From the IMG/VR virus record IMGVR_UViG_3300032236_000382, positions 1-39,493 of that record: a DNA stretch of 39,493 nt. The stretch is one strand, 5' to 3'. Position numbers and translations under genes: made by a program. The DNA comes from a virus. How positions within the stretch are numbered: the stretch's first letter is position 1; each line of letters begins with the position of its first letter. Shown here one piece after another: positions 1 through 5,635 of this stretch. Below the pieces are notes generated by a model that did not search any database, was not told where the DNA came from, and saw only the letters and a program-made list of their open reading frames with translations.

Positions 1-118
1 AAACCTGTGAGATTTTACCCTGACGTACCATTTGGACATCACCGTTACGCATATCCCGCGAGGTGCTACGGTAGCGCAGCGCCTGAACGCGGTTAATGAT
101 TTGCGGCATTGTCAACAT
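1..118 (-). CDS. Portal protein, 5' end only (duplicate of the intact gene at the right end)
   Basis: Read on the minus strand from the ATG at 118-116 this gives the first 39 codons of the portal protein, cut by the window edge. The same start lies at 39488 in the right-hand repeat, where the gene is complete. This copy shows what lies upstream of the portal start in the circle: an AAGGA Shine-Dalgarno sequence 7 nt before the ATG, and the stop of the 129-530 gene ten bases away. Portal therefore directly follows that small gene and TerL in the late transcript. It is not a second portal gene. Confidence 0.85.
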   Translation of the reverse strand, partial: MLTMPQIINRVQALRYRSTSRDMRNGDVQMVRQGKISQV

Positions 119-123
119 TTAGT
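1..123. repeat. Terminal direct repeat, left copy (circular-assembly overlap)
   Basis: The first 123 bases are identical to 39371-39493, the last bases of the window. The repeat lies inside the portal gene (its first 39 codons) and runs a few bases upstream of its start. A repeat that falls in the middle of a coding region and is exactly shared by both ends is what a circular or circularly permuted genome gives when assembled, with the overlap left in. A true packaged terminal repeat of 123 bp is possible but less likely, because it interrupts a gene. Removing one copy gives a 39370-bp unit. Confidence 0.93.
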
Positions 124-128
124 AATCC

Positions 129-530
129 TTACTTCATTTGCATTGGGTGTCCGCCGCCGACTTCAAACTCGGCAGCTCCGACTCCACCAGCGACATCTGA
201 GTGTCCACCCATATGGGCTCCACCAAGAACGCCTTTGCCACTATGAACCTGAATTGGATTAATTGGAGCCTCGCTGTTATACGTAGGGCGACCATATGCA
301 TCAGTGCCTTCGCGTGACTTAAACGCGTTGTCGCTCCAACTATACTTGCCAGAATCTACAGAACCTTTCATAGACTTAGGTTGTGTAATTGGCTTAGCAC
401 CTGAATCAATTTTAACAACTGGCTTATTAACAGACTTAGCAATCTCTCCCATTGTTCTACCTGATGGGTTAAGACGCTTAACTGATGCTACTGCTTTTCT
501 TACTACTGGTTTTGGTCTTTCGTTAGCCAT
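129..530 (-). CDS. Small late protein between terminase and portal, unknown function
   Basis: 133 codons on the minus strand. An upstream in-frame ATG (581) lies inside the terminase gene, but the ATG at 530 is preferred: it follows the terminase stop by 7 nt and has a GGATAGGAA Shine-Dalgarno-like stretch before it. The N-terminal half is basic (MANERPKPVVRKAV...), the C-terminal part is Gly/His-rich (GGAHMGGHSDVAGG). No catalytic motif is visible. Its place between the large terminase and portal suggests a packaging or head-completion accessory, but this is only positional inference. Through the circular junction the portal gene follows directly downstream. Confidence 0.75.
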   Translation of the reverse strand: MANERPKPVVRKAVASVKRLNPSGRTMGEIAKSVNKPVVKIDSGAKPITQPKSMKGSVDSGKYSWSDNAFKSREGTDAYGRPTYNSEAPINPIQVHSGKGVLGGAHMGGHSDVAGGVGAAEFEVGGGHPMQMK

Positions 531-537
531 TTGATTC

Positions 538-2433
538 CTATCCAAATCTCTCGGACCATTGAGAAGCGAAGGCTTCATCAAGGTTGATTGCTGTTCTTCT
601 TTCCATCTGTGAGCGCGTAGCCCACCTGTTAGACATGTAGGGCGTAACGTTCGTATTCTTTTGAATCAGCTCACGGGCACGGATGACAGTGAACCACAAA
701 GCCATGACGCAGTCAGTGGCTCCCTTGCTGTCCGGTCTCCATGTCAGCAATTGCTGAATAAGAGCCTTCACACCTTCAGAGCCATCACTGGATGGCAACT
801 CTAGGAGATTGTTCTTTTCGTGTCGTCCGTCTCGGGTGGTACCAAATAGGGTAGACATGGAGGAGACTCCAAAGTTTGTATCCCATTTGTTCTTGCCTGT
901 AAATTGAGAATCAAGCCGTACGCCGTATCCAGCAAGCCACTGGCGGAAGTCATTGTCGAGTTCAAAGGCTTTTTGGAAGGCGTTGATTTCGATGCGAACT
1001 TCATTAGGCTTGTACTTGTCTACTAGCTCACGGACCATGTTAATAATCTTTTGGTAGCTGGGCTCTGACATATTGATGCAGTCGAGCACATACATGCGAC
1101 CATCGGCTCGGTTGTAGTTGAGAACTACAAACGCTGCCTTACCTGCGGTTGCTGGGTCAACACCGATGATGGTGTATCCCTCAACGTGGTTAGGATGTCC
1201 TACCGCTCCCGGACGTAGTACTCCGGTTCTTCGAGCCCCGTTTGTACTTCCGGCAACCAAAGCTGGCGGGAAGACGGAGTCTTCTTGAATGTCTTCCTGT
1301 TGATAAACAAGTGCCCACGTACTGGGGGTAACTTCGCTTCGCCGCTTGTAGAGGGCTGGGCCATCCCACTTAGGGTAAAAGCCATCCTCGTCGGGCACAT
1401 CTTCATCGCCGTCCCACGGCGCATCCGACTTAGGCCAGAGCGTCGTCCAGTCAGCTGGCTTATCCGTGTACTCCAACACCGCAGGCATACCCATGTAGGT
1501 AAACGGTGAGCGACCGGCAGACCAGTGCTTGGGGTTTCTAAGTTCTTTATATAAGTCGTTGGCAGCAATTCGCGTCCCTACGATAAGTAGCTTGCCGTTC
1601 TTACCCAGACGGGTAATAACTTCCTTCTGCAGCCAGTTGATTTGCTTTTCCCATTCATGGGCGTTGGCTGTGGTAATGCAGTCGTCAAGAATAATCAGGT
1701 CAGCACGGGCTCCATAAATCTGTCCACCCATACCCAGTGCTTGAAGGGTTGGGTCTTTCTCGCTGGAGTTACGCGCATCGCCCCCTAGATACACTGTGTC
1801 AGTTCGCCAAGTGTCGGCGTCTTTCTCCCAGCCACCCTCTGGAGCGTAGGCGTTCTGGAGTTTGAGCCAGCGCGGGTGCGATAGACGTTGCTTGATTGCG
1901 TACACGAATTCACGTGCCTTCACAAGTGTCTTAGAAACTACGATGATTCTAACGTTTGGGTCAAGGGCGATACGGTACGTGCTGTAGTTCACCGTAATCA
2001 CGGTGGACTTGGCATGCTCCGGTGGTACGTTGACCAACAGGCGGTGTCGCTCTGCGGGCTCGTATATCATATTCGGATGCAGCCAAGAAGGTTCCCGTCC
2101 CTCTAGAAGGTCGACCCAGTCTTGATGATGTGGGAAGACTTGCTGATTTAAAAATATTTTTGAAAATTCAGAAAAGTCGAGCTGGTCTTTAGCTTTGCCG
2201 AGCTCCTCAAGTCCTACGGACTCTCCTCGTTCTTTAGCCTCTGCGAGGGCTGAGGCGAACTCGGAGTCACGCAGCATCCACTGACGGATGGTGTCCGGCT
2301 TCTTGTTCACGGCCGTCATAGCTTGGTGGGTGGTTGCCCCCTTAGACACTAGGTCTAGGACCTTGTCCTTTGCCTCACGTAGTGCCTTGACCTTGAAGTG
2401 GTCATCACCCGTGCCGAATCCTTTTGACGCCAC
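538..2433 (-). CDS. terL: Terminase large subunit with N-terminal HTH (TerS-like) extension
   Basis: 631 aa, GTG start at 2433 with an AAGGGG Shine-Dalgarno sequence. It powers DNA packaging into the prohead and cuts concatemers. The ATPase part shows a Walker A-like VPPEHAKST (residues about 136-144) and Walker B LIILDD (246-251). The nuclease part begins near residue 421 with the RNase H-like IIGVDPAT motif (Asp426 likely metal-binding), followed by a conserved ATDCVMA segment near the C-terminus. Residues about 25-65 (KGATTHQAMTAVNKKPDTIR) look like a helix-turn-helix of the type found in small terminase subunits, which is unusual as part of TerL. No separate terS was recognised, so the fused HTH may do DNA recognition (inference). 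It is the first gene of the leftward late block. Confidence 0.93.
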   Translation of the reverse strand: MASKGFGTGDDHFKVKALREAKDKVLDLVSKGATTHQAMTAVNKKPDTIRQWMLRDSEFASALAEAKERGESVGLEELGKAKDQLDFSEFSKIFLNQQVFPHHQDWVDLLEGREPSWLHPNMIYEPAERHRLLVNVPPEHAKSTVITVNYSTYRIALDPNVRIIVVSKTLVKAREFVYAIKQRLSHPRWLKLQNAYAPEGGWEKDADTWRTDTVYLGGDARNSSEKDPTLQALGMGGQIYGARADLIILDDCITTANAHEWEKQINWLQKEVITRLGKNGKLLIVGTRIAANDLYKELRNPKHWSAGRSPFTYMGMPAVLEYTDKPADWTTLWPKSDAPWDGDEDVPDEDGFYPKWDGPALYKRRSEVTPSTWALVYQQEDIQEDSVFPPALVAGSTNGARRTGVLRPGAVGHPNHVEGYTIIGVDPATAGKAAFVVLNYNRADGRMYVLDCINMSEPSYQKIINMVRELVDKYKPNEVRIEINAFQKAFELDNDFRQWLAGYGVRLDSQFTGKNKWDTNFGVSSMSTLFGTTRDGRHEKNNLLELPSSDGSEGVKALIQQLLTWRPDSKGATDCVMALWFTVIRARELIQKNTNVTPYMSNRWATRSQMERRTAINLDEAFASQWSERFG

Positions 2434-2490
2434 CGTGTCCCCTTAGTTTATCCACCTCTATCCAGCTACAGGCTGTCTGTATAGTACCTG

Positions 2491-2503
2491 TACTGTAACA
2501 GTA
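2491..2503. promoter_or_regulatory. Operator-like palindrome TACTGTAACAGTA, copy 1
   Basis: A perfect 13-bp dyad (TACTGT-A-ACAGTA). The core CTGTAACAG recurs at 2539-2547, and related dyads occur after whiB at 15139-15166. A TATAAA element lies 11 bases downstream (2515-2520), so the dyad sits about where a -35 box would be for a rightward promoter. Binding protein unknown; phage candidates are the HTH-like protein (14681-14854), WhiB and the sigma-like factor, or a host regulator. Confidence 0.6.
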
Positions 2504-2506
2504 TGA

Positions 2507-2527
2507 GCAGGCTATATAAAAGCCTGC
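2507..2527. promoter_or_regulatory. Stem-loop between the two operator copies
   Basis: Perfect 7-bp stem GCAGGCT (2507-2513) / AGCCTGC (2521-2527) with an ATATAAA loop. It lies exactly between the two operator-like dyads. It could be a DNA dyad for a second protein, or a small hairpin in either transcript. There is no adjoining T-run, so it is not an obvious intrinsic terminator. Confidence 0.45.
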
Positions 2528-2530
2528 GAA

Positions 2531-2549
2531 TACTGTTTCTGTAACAGTA
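2531..2549. promoter_or_regulatory. Operator-like dyad, copy 2
   Basis: TACTGT (2531-2536) and ACAGTA (2544-2549) form an inverted repeat with a 7-base spacer, and CTGTAACAG (2539-2547) within it repeats the core of copy 1 exactly. The start is 40 bp from the start of copy 1, close to four helical turns. The dyad overlaps the position expected for the -35 box of the TATAAT element at 2563, so a bound protein could repress or activate that promoter. Confidence 0.6.
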
Positions 2550-2568
2550 CTGCTCTACTATATATAAT
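2539..2568 (+). promoter_or_regulatory. Candidate rightward early promoter
   Basis: A perfect TATAAT at 2563-2568 on the plus strand. No good TTGACA is found 16-18 bases upstream; the sequence there is the operator core CTGTAACAG. A factor-assisted or activator-dependent promoter would fit. The transcript would run through the structured leader into the first early gene at 3285. The call rests on the -10 box and position only. Confidence 0.4.
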
Positions 2569-2580
2569 CCGTTCAAACAG

Positions 2581-2598
2581 TCGAAACGAACGTTTCGA
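2581..2598. promoter_or_regulatory. 18-bp dyad TCGAAACG-AA-CGTTTCGA
   Basis: Perfect inverted repeat with 8-base arms and a 2-base centre. The short centre favours a protein-binding site in DNA over an RNA hairpin. It lies 13 bases downstream of the TATAAT box, where a repressor could block a rightward start, or upstream of a leftward promoter reading towards terminase. Confidence 0.5.
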
Positions 2599-2606
2599 AC
2601 AGAAGT

Positions 2607-2626
2607 ATTTTCCCATGCGGGAAAAT
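2607..2626. promoter_or_regulatory. 20-bp stem-loop ATTTTCCC-ATGC-GGGAAAAT
   Basis: Perfect 8-bp arms around an ATGC tetraloop. Read on either strand it is a GC-short stem with A/T ends, so it could be a weak bidirectional terminator or an operator insulating the two divergent units. Neither strand has a long T-run directly after the stem. Confidence 0.4.
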
Positions 2627-2721
2627 CCTTGCGCGGAAATCAGGACAGAATAGGACATTCTGGGCAGAGGTGTCACTATGGTCACAAAAGATTTTAGGGA
2701 GAGTTTCGTTATAAGAGCGGA

Positions 2722-2747
2722 CCTGCGGTTAATAACCGGCGGGTCAA
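2722..2747 (+). ncRNA. Stem-loop GACCTGCGGTT / AACC(G)GCGGGTC
   Basis: Eleven base pairs, with one G-U and one bulged G, around an AAT loop: GACCTGC pairs with GCGGGTC and GGTT with AACC. It is the first strong element of the structured leader and lies shortly after the AT-rich control region. Structure inferred by eye. Confidence 0.45.
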
Positions 2748-2763
2748 ACAGCTGGCCTGAGCA

Positions 2764-2838
2764 GTTCCTACTATAGCAGTGCGTTCCTGTGATGCAGCTG
2801 TCTCCACTGCGTTCCGACAGGGCGCATCAAGTAGGAAC
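2764..2838 (+). ncRNA. Closed RNA domain with possible pseudoknot
   Basis: An outer 8-bp helix GTTCCTAC (2764-2771) / GTAGGAAC (2831-2838) encloses two inner helices on one hairpin: GATGC (2791-2795) / GCATC (2824-2828) and CTGTC (2798-2802) / GACAG (2816-2820). The loop of that hairpin contains CACTGC (2805-2810), the exact complement of GCAGTG (2776-2781) outside it. All four helices could coexist only as a pseudoknot. The motif TGCGTTCC occurs twice inside (2780-2787 and 2808-2815). Helices were read by hand; folding is not computed. Confidence 0.4.
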
Positions 2839-3284
2839 TTATTTCCTCTGCTCATGTGAACAGACGCTTCGTACGGCTGGCTCGCAGCCAGCCTACGTTG
2901 CTGGTGACGAAGTCCCGTCCTGTTCTGCCCAACCCTGACCGAGACGCGAGCCGCGCCAAAGGCGCGTTCGCTCGGGCTGGTTGGCACGGCAGCAGTCTCA
3001 GGTGGACAGCGCGGAACTGTCGGTTGTTACGCCACCGCGTTGTACTCCTCGCCGCTGAGGTTGCCGTGCAGTTGCCTTTGGGCTACCTCTGCAGGAAGGT
3101 GGTTTGACTCCTCTTTCAGAGCCACCGTGTGGACGGCATACGCTGGCAGGCGGCGCAGAACCCGTCAAGGTCGCCTCGGGCGACTTCGCGCCCTCGAAGC
3201 GCTCCCTGTGACTGAACCTGCTTCGTCTGCCAAAACGCTAGCCTTGTCCACACGTTCGTGTGGCTCTAAACGAAAGAGGAAAAA

Positions 3285-3620
3285 ATGTCAAACCATATCA
3301 CCTTCCTAAACGCAGAGGTAAGCAGCCTCAAAGTTGCAACAGCAAAGAACGGCAACCGCTATCTCAGCGGCTTCATCGTAGACCACAACGCTGAAGGTGG
3401 CTACACAACCTCCAAGGCGTTCCGCACCTTCGATGTCCACCTCATCGACAGCCTGCCTGCCGAACTCGTTGAGTTCGCCGCCAAAACACCAGCCGAGCAG
3501 AAGGCCGCCAAAACAGCTGGCGGCCGCCCTCGCCTCTCGGTCTCGGGTTGGTTGCAGAACAAGGCAGATGCCAAGGGCATCTGGACGGAGACCTTAATCG
3601 TCACTAGTTACAGCAACTAG
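3285..3620 (+). CDS. First early protein, possible OB-fold ssDNA-binding protein
   Basis: 111 aa, ATG at 3285 with an AAAGAGGA Shine-Dalgarno sequence and a CCACAC/GTGTGG hairpin just upstream. The N-terminal part (MSNHITFLNAEVSSLKV) and the C-terminal VSGWLQNKADAKGIWTETL resemble strands of small OB-fold single-strand-binding proteins, but I see no diagnostic motif, so this is a weak call. Codons strongly prefer C or G in the third position, unlike the AT-rich genes that follow; the gene shares the GC-rich composition of its leader. It is separated from the rest of the early block by a set of hairpins (3620-3696), suggesting a separately tuned transcript. A highly expressed early DNA-binding protein would fit; an anti-host protein is equally possible. 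Confidence 0.75.
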   Translation: MSNHITFLNAEVSSLKVATAKNGNRYLSGFIVDHNAEGGYTTSKAFRTFDVHLIDSLPAELVEFAAKTPAEQKAAKTAGGRPRLSVSGWLQNKADAKGIWTETLIVTSYSN

Positions 3621-3696
3621 TCCGCAAGCGGACAGGCTGGCTGCTTCGGCAGTCAGCCTATCTGCTTTTGTGAGTCTGTTCACAGTGGACAGATTC
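3620..3696 (+). terminator. Three consecutive hairpins after the first early gene
   Basis: Starting on the stop codon: GTCCG-CAAG-CGGAC (3620-3633); an 11-bp stem with one G-U pair and a C(TTCG)G tetraloop, arms 3634-3644 and 3649-3659, followed by TGCTTTT; and a 10-bp stem GAGTCTGTTC / GGACAGATTC (3672-3696) with loop ACAGT. The second is terminator-like with a short T-run. Together they probably attenuate readthrough from the first gene or protect its mRNA 3' end. Confidence 0.6.
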
Positions 3697-3756
3697 GATA
3701 ACTACATATGTCCATTAGATGGAGCGCCCAGTCTCCATCGTTAATCGAAAGGAAAG

Positions 3757-4155
3757 ATGATGAAAGAGCAAGTGTATGTTCAAGACCAACTATCTATCAT
3801 GAACAACTGTATTGCCTGCCTCAAAGGTGAGGAAAGGTGTACGGATTGTCAGGAGGATTTCGATAATCGCCAGACAAATCTGGCTCACGAAATTGTAGAT
3901 GAAGGCAACCTTCAGTATCGGAAGCCTTGGATGCAGTCCCCTGATGATATCAGTGGACATGATTGGATAGCTCCGTTGACTCGTATCAATGGGCGCGAGC
4001 GCCTTGAGTTTATGGAACCAGTAGTTCATATGATTGACCGATACTTTGAACCTCAACTAGAGCTTGATAGTTTCGAGATGGTGTGTGATGGTTGCAAGTA
4101 TGTGTGTAATAAGTACGCACCTTGTCCAAACTGTGAGACGGTGCGACATGGCTAA
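3757..4155 (+). CDS. Cys-rich hypothetical protein with two CxxC pairs
   Basis: 132 aa; ATGATG start with GAAAGGAAAG just upstream, so either ATG can serve. The N-terminal part has CIAC and CTDC pairs (CIACLKGEERCTDC) and the C-terminus has CDGC followed by CPNC, suggesting two small zinc-binding units at the ends of an acidic helical middle. No enzyme motif. It is the first of a run of small early proteins with metal-binding Cys pairs. Its last codons overlap the next gene by 8 nt, implying translational coupling. Function unknown; probably a host-takeover protein by position. Confidence 0.7.
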   Translation: MMKEQVYVQDQLSIMNNCIACLKGEERCTDCQEDFDNRQTNLAHEIVDEGNLQYRKPWMQSPDDISGHDWIAPLTRINGRERLEFMEPVVHMIDRYFEPQLELDSFEMVCDGCKYVCNKYAPCPNCETVRHG

Positions 4156-4279
4156 GTGGACATGTCCATCATGTGGTGGACAGATTACTGTCAGCAGGGT
4201 AACACCTGCTGACGGTAAGACCAGAGTACCTCATCCTATCTGTGGTGATTGTATTGTCACCATGGAATTTAGTAAGTAG
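4148..4279 (+). CDS. Small zinc-ribbon protein
   Basis: 43 aa from the ATG at 4148, overlapping the previous gene. The reading frame stays open further upstream, but that part is antiparallel overlap with the preceding gene and has no start signal. Two Cys pairs, CPSCGG near the N-terminus and CGDC near the C-terminus, are typical of a zinc ribbon. Nothing else is visible. Such mini-ribbons often bind nucleic acid or a polymerase, which is family knowledge, not shown here. Confidence 0.6.
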   Translation: MAKWTCPSCGGQITVSRVTPADGKTRVPHPICGDCIVTMEFSK

Positions 4280-4292
4280 TATTAGGTTGGCA

Positions 4293-4323
4293 CCTGCCCC
4301 TGTCTCAAGCGACAGCGGGCAGG
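4293..4323 (+). promoter_or_regulatory. Intergenic hairpin CCTGCCC-CTGTC / GACAG-GGGCAGG
   Basis: Twelve base pairs with one bulged C and a TCAAGC loop, between the zinc-ribbon gene and the next start at 4347. There is no T-run after it, so it is more likely an mRNA processing or stability element than an intrinsic terminator. Confidence 0.5.
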
Positions 4324-4346
4324 TTGCCCTGTTGAAAGAAGGAGCT

Positions 4347-4574
4347 ATGACATATCTTGATGATGTAGTTGAGGAGATTAAAGCGTACAAAGTAGTAACT
4401 TATTGTGACCATTTTGCTAATAAGTTTGCACGTTACTTTGATACCTTTGACCTAGCCTTTGATTACTATAAGTCTAAGATAGGTGATGATAACAACGCTG
4501 ACTATGTAGCCGGTGTTGCATTGGTTAATGTCCAGACCGGAGCAGTAATACATAAAGAGAGTTGGAGAGTATGA
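4347..4574 (+). CDS. Small hypothetical protein
   Basis: 75 aa, beginning MTYLDDVVEEIKAY. The frame is open from 4242, but the ATG at 4347 has an ideal AGAAGGAG Shine-Dalgarno sequence 4-5 nt upstream, and the longer version would run across the intergenic hairpin. The protein is mixed alpha/beta with aromatic residues (CDHFANKFARYFDTFDLAFDYY), and a C-terminal part with beta character (YVAGVALVNVQTGAVI). No known family is recognised. Its stop overlaps the next ATG by 4 nt (ATGA), indicating coupled translation. Confidence 0.7.
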   Translation: MTYLDDVVEEIKAYKVVTYCDHFANKFARYFDTFDLAFDYYKSKIGDDNNADYVAGVALVNVQTGAVIHKESWRV

Positions 4575-4732
4575 AACCAGAAGAAGTTATTATAAAGTTA
4601 GTTGAAAATCAGACGGAGATTATGGAACGTCTGATATCTATGACACTCATAGAGAAAGAAATTACTGAAGTAACTATGAACATTTCTAAGCGTGTCCAGT
4701 TTCTTGAAGCAATGCTTATGGATAAAAAGTAA
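4571..4732 (+). CDS. Small helical, coiled-coil-like protein
   Basis: 53 aa, starting in an ATGA overlap with the previous stop. The sequence (MKPEEVIIKLVENQ, later TEIMERL and SKRVQFLEAML) has leucine/isoleucine at heptad-like spacing, as expected for a short amphipathic helix or coiled coil. It may act as a small adaptor or inhibitor. Function unknown. Confidence 0.55.
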   Translation: MKPEEVIIKLVENQTEIMERLISMTLIEKEITEVTMNISKRVQFLEAMLMDKK

Positions 4733-4804
4733 ATGAGGGTATTCATAGATATTGTTGCAGCTATAGTAATAGTATATTTTTATGCTTTTATTATGATGGA
4801 TTAA
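4733..4804 (+). CDS. Candidate 23-aa single-pass membrane micropeptide
   Basis: The ATG follows the preceding TAA directly. Residues 4-20 (FIDIVAAIVIVYFYAFI) form one hydrophobic segment flanked by Arg at the start and Asp at the end, as in a minimal transmembrane peptide. No good Shine-Dalgarno sequence is present, so translation would depend on coupling to the upstream gene. Confidence is low because of length. Confidence 0.35.
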   Translation: MRVFIDIVAAIVIVYFYAFIMMD

Positions 4805-4825
4805 CTACTAACGAAGGAGAATGAA

Positions 4826-5014
4826 ATGCCCCTACATCAAGACATCAAAGTCAGCTGGCAATACGATACCCGGCTGATGATTGCACACGTACAGAAAGCA
4901 TTAAAGAATGAAGGCTATGGTGATGAAGCAACTGAGTTTGTACATCAAGCCTTTGCTGCTGAATCACCGGAACAAGTGTATGAGATTGCAGAGAAGTGGG
5001 TGGAACTTGTATGA
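4826..5014 (+). CDS. Small acidic helical protein
   Basis: 62 aa with an excellent CGAAGGAG Shine-Dalgarno sequence. Mostly helical composition (QKALKNEGYGDEATEFVHQAF, then EIAEKWVEL). No recognised family or motif. The stop overlaps the start of the next gene (ATGA), so the two are probably translated together. Confidence 0.65.
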   Translation: MPLHQDIKVSWQYDTRLMIAHVQKALKNEGYGDEATEFVHQAFAAESPEQVYEIAEKWVELV

Positions 5015-5187
5015 TTTTCTACAATGGATTTAACCTGCTCATGGATATACTAGTCGGTACTGTTGTATGGTTTGTTACTTATCGTCATGCTTGGTGGGTT
5101 GGATATCAATCAGGCATTGCAGAAGCTACTGACCCAAAAGATTTAATGGACTGGGAAGAGTGGCTTAACCAAGACCGAAAGGATTAA
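5011..5187 (+). CDS. Small membrane protein
   Basis: 58 aa. A start further upstream (4996) is possible, but the ATG at 5011 sits in the usual ATGA overlap. Residues about 6-30 (NLLMDILVGTVVWFVTYRH) form one probable transmembrane helix, followed by an acidic cytoplasmic tail (DPKDLMDWEEWLNQDRKD). It lies immediately upstream of the secreted transglycosylase-like protein, so a role at the envelope is plausible but unproven. Confidence 0.65.
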   Translation: MIFYNGFNLLMDILVGTVVWFVTYRHAWWVGYQSGIAEATDPKDLMDWEEWLNQDRKD

Positions 5188-5188
5188 C

Positions 5189-5620
5189 ATGCGTAAGTTC
5201 ATTACTTATATCAGTGTTGTATACTTAGCTTTCTGGTCAGTGTTGTTCCCACCTAAAGCTCAAGCACTAACAGTGCATGCTATTAGGTGCGAGGAGATAC
5301 CTAACAAGTACTGGACTGCTGGCATAAGCCGTGCCTATGCACGGGTAGTAGCAATGCAGCACTATGGTTGGGGACGCAGTGAATACAAAGCATTGAATAA
5401 GTTATGGACTGCCGAGTCGCACTGGAATCCAAGCGCATACAATACTGAAGTCGGTGACCCGGTTGATGGTACACATGCCGGTGGTATTCCACAGATACTA
5501 GCACTAGACCCACGAACGCCAGCCCCTGTCCAAATTGACAGGGGGCTGGCTTACATAGCTCATCGTTATGGTAAGCCAAGCATTGCTTGGAATCACCACC
5601 GTGCCCGCGGTTGGTATTAA
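5189..5620 (+). CDS. Secreted lytic transglycosylase-like protein
   Basis: 143 aa. Residues 1-26 form a signal peptide: MRK, hydrophobic core, then PPKAQA as likely cleavage site. The mature part has LWTAESHWNPSA (Glu76 the probable catalytic acid of the lysozyme/SLT fold), AGGIPQI, and the C-terminal YGKPSIAWNHHRARGWY pattern common to actinobacterial and actinophage transglycosylase-like proteins (family knowledge). Expected to cut peptidoglycan glycan strands outside the membrane. It is in the early block, far from the lysis cassette, and just before the amidoligase/amidotransferase pair, so wall remodelling during infection rather than final lysis is a reasonable inference. Start follows the preceding TAA by one base. 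Confidence 0.8.
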   Translation: MRKFITYISVVYLAFWSVLFPPKAQALTVHAIRCEEIPNKYWTAGISRAYARVVAMQHYGWGRSEYKALNKLWTAESHWNPSAYNTEVGDPVDGTHAGGIPQILALDPRTPAPVQIDRGLAYIAHRYGKPSIAWNHHRARGWY

Positions 5621-5635
5621 TAGAAAGGGAAAGAG

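Larger units (their letters stand above)
2434..2700. promoter_or_regulatory. Divergent control region between late (left) and early (right) blocks
   Basis: No credible gene. This AT-rich stretch separates the leftward terminase start from the rightward early leader. It holds, in order, two copies of a TACTGT/ACAGTA dyad, a GCAGGCT/AGCCTGC stem (2507-2527), a TATAAT box (2563-2568), an 18-bp dyad (2581-2598), a 20-bp stem (2607-2626) and a CAGAAT/ATTCTG stem (2646-2662). Such density of symmetric elements between divergent operons is typical of a phage switch or promoter region. The exact start points and polarity of promoters cannot be fixed by eye. Confidence 0.7.
2700..3284 (+). ncRNA. GC-rich structured leader region upstream of the early block
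   Basis: About 585 bp without a convincing gene: the short open frames on both strands lack Shine-Dalgarno sequences and overlap one another. GC content is far above the surroundings (42/60 at 2941-3000, 43/60 at 3121-3180; for contrast 18/60 at 6241-6300). Many complementary arms can be read directly: 2722-2747, 2764-2838 (possible pseudoknot), 2867-2912 enclosing GGCTGGCT/AGCCAGCC (2875-2893), CGCGCC/GGCGCG (2952-2966), 3001-3036, GGGCG/CGCCC (3178-3193) and CCACAC/GTGTGG (3248-3263) close to the first early ribosome-binding site. It may be a long 5' leader, an independent ncRNA, or a replication origin. Orientation is assumed from the downstream gene. Confidence 0.45.

Noticed and set aside
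2434-3284. tRNA or tmRNA in the structured leader
   Set aside because: No T-arm GGTTCGAATCC-like sequence, no acceptor stem with CCA end and no anticodon arm could be matched.
2709-3309. Open frames on both strands inside the GC-rich leader (92 aa minus; 83 aa and 89 aa plus)
   Set aside because: No Shine-Dalgarno sequences, Arg/Ser/Pro-rich random-looking translations, mutual overlap, and heavy stem-loop content explain the lack of stops by GC richness.
2856-3683. 10-bp inverted match GTGAACAGAC (2856-2865) with GTCTGTTCAC (3674-3683)
   Set aside because: Long-range pairing over 800 bp with a gene between; expected by chance at this length given the many local stems in the region.
4242-4346. 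Upstream extension of the 75-aa gene to 4242
   Set aside because: Runs across an intergenic hairpin and the preceding stop region, while the ATG at 4347 has an ideal ribosome-binding site.
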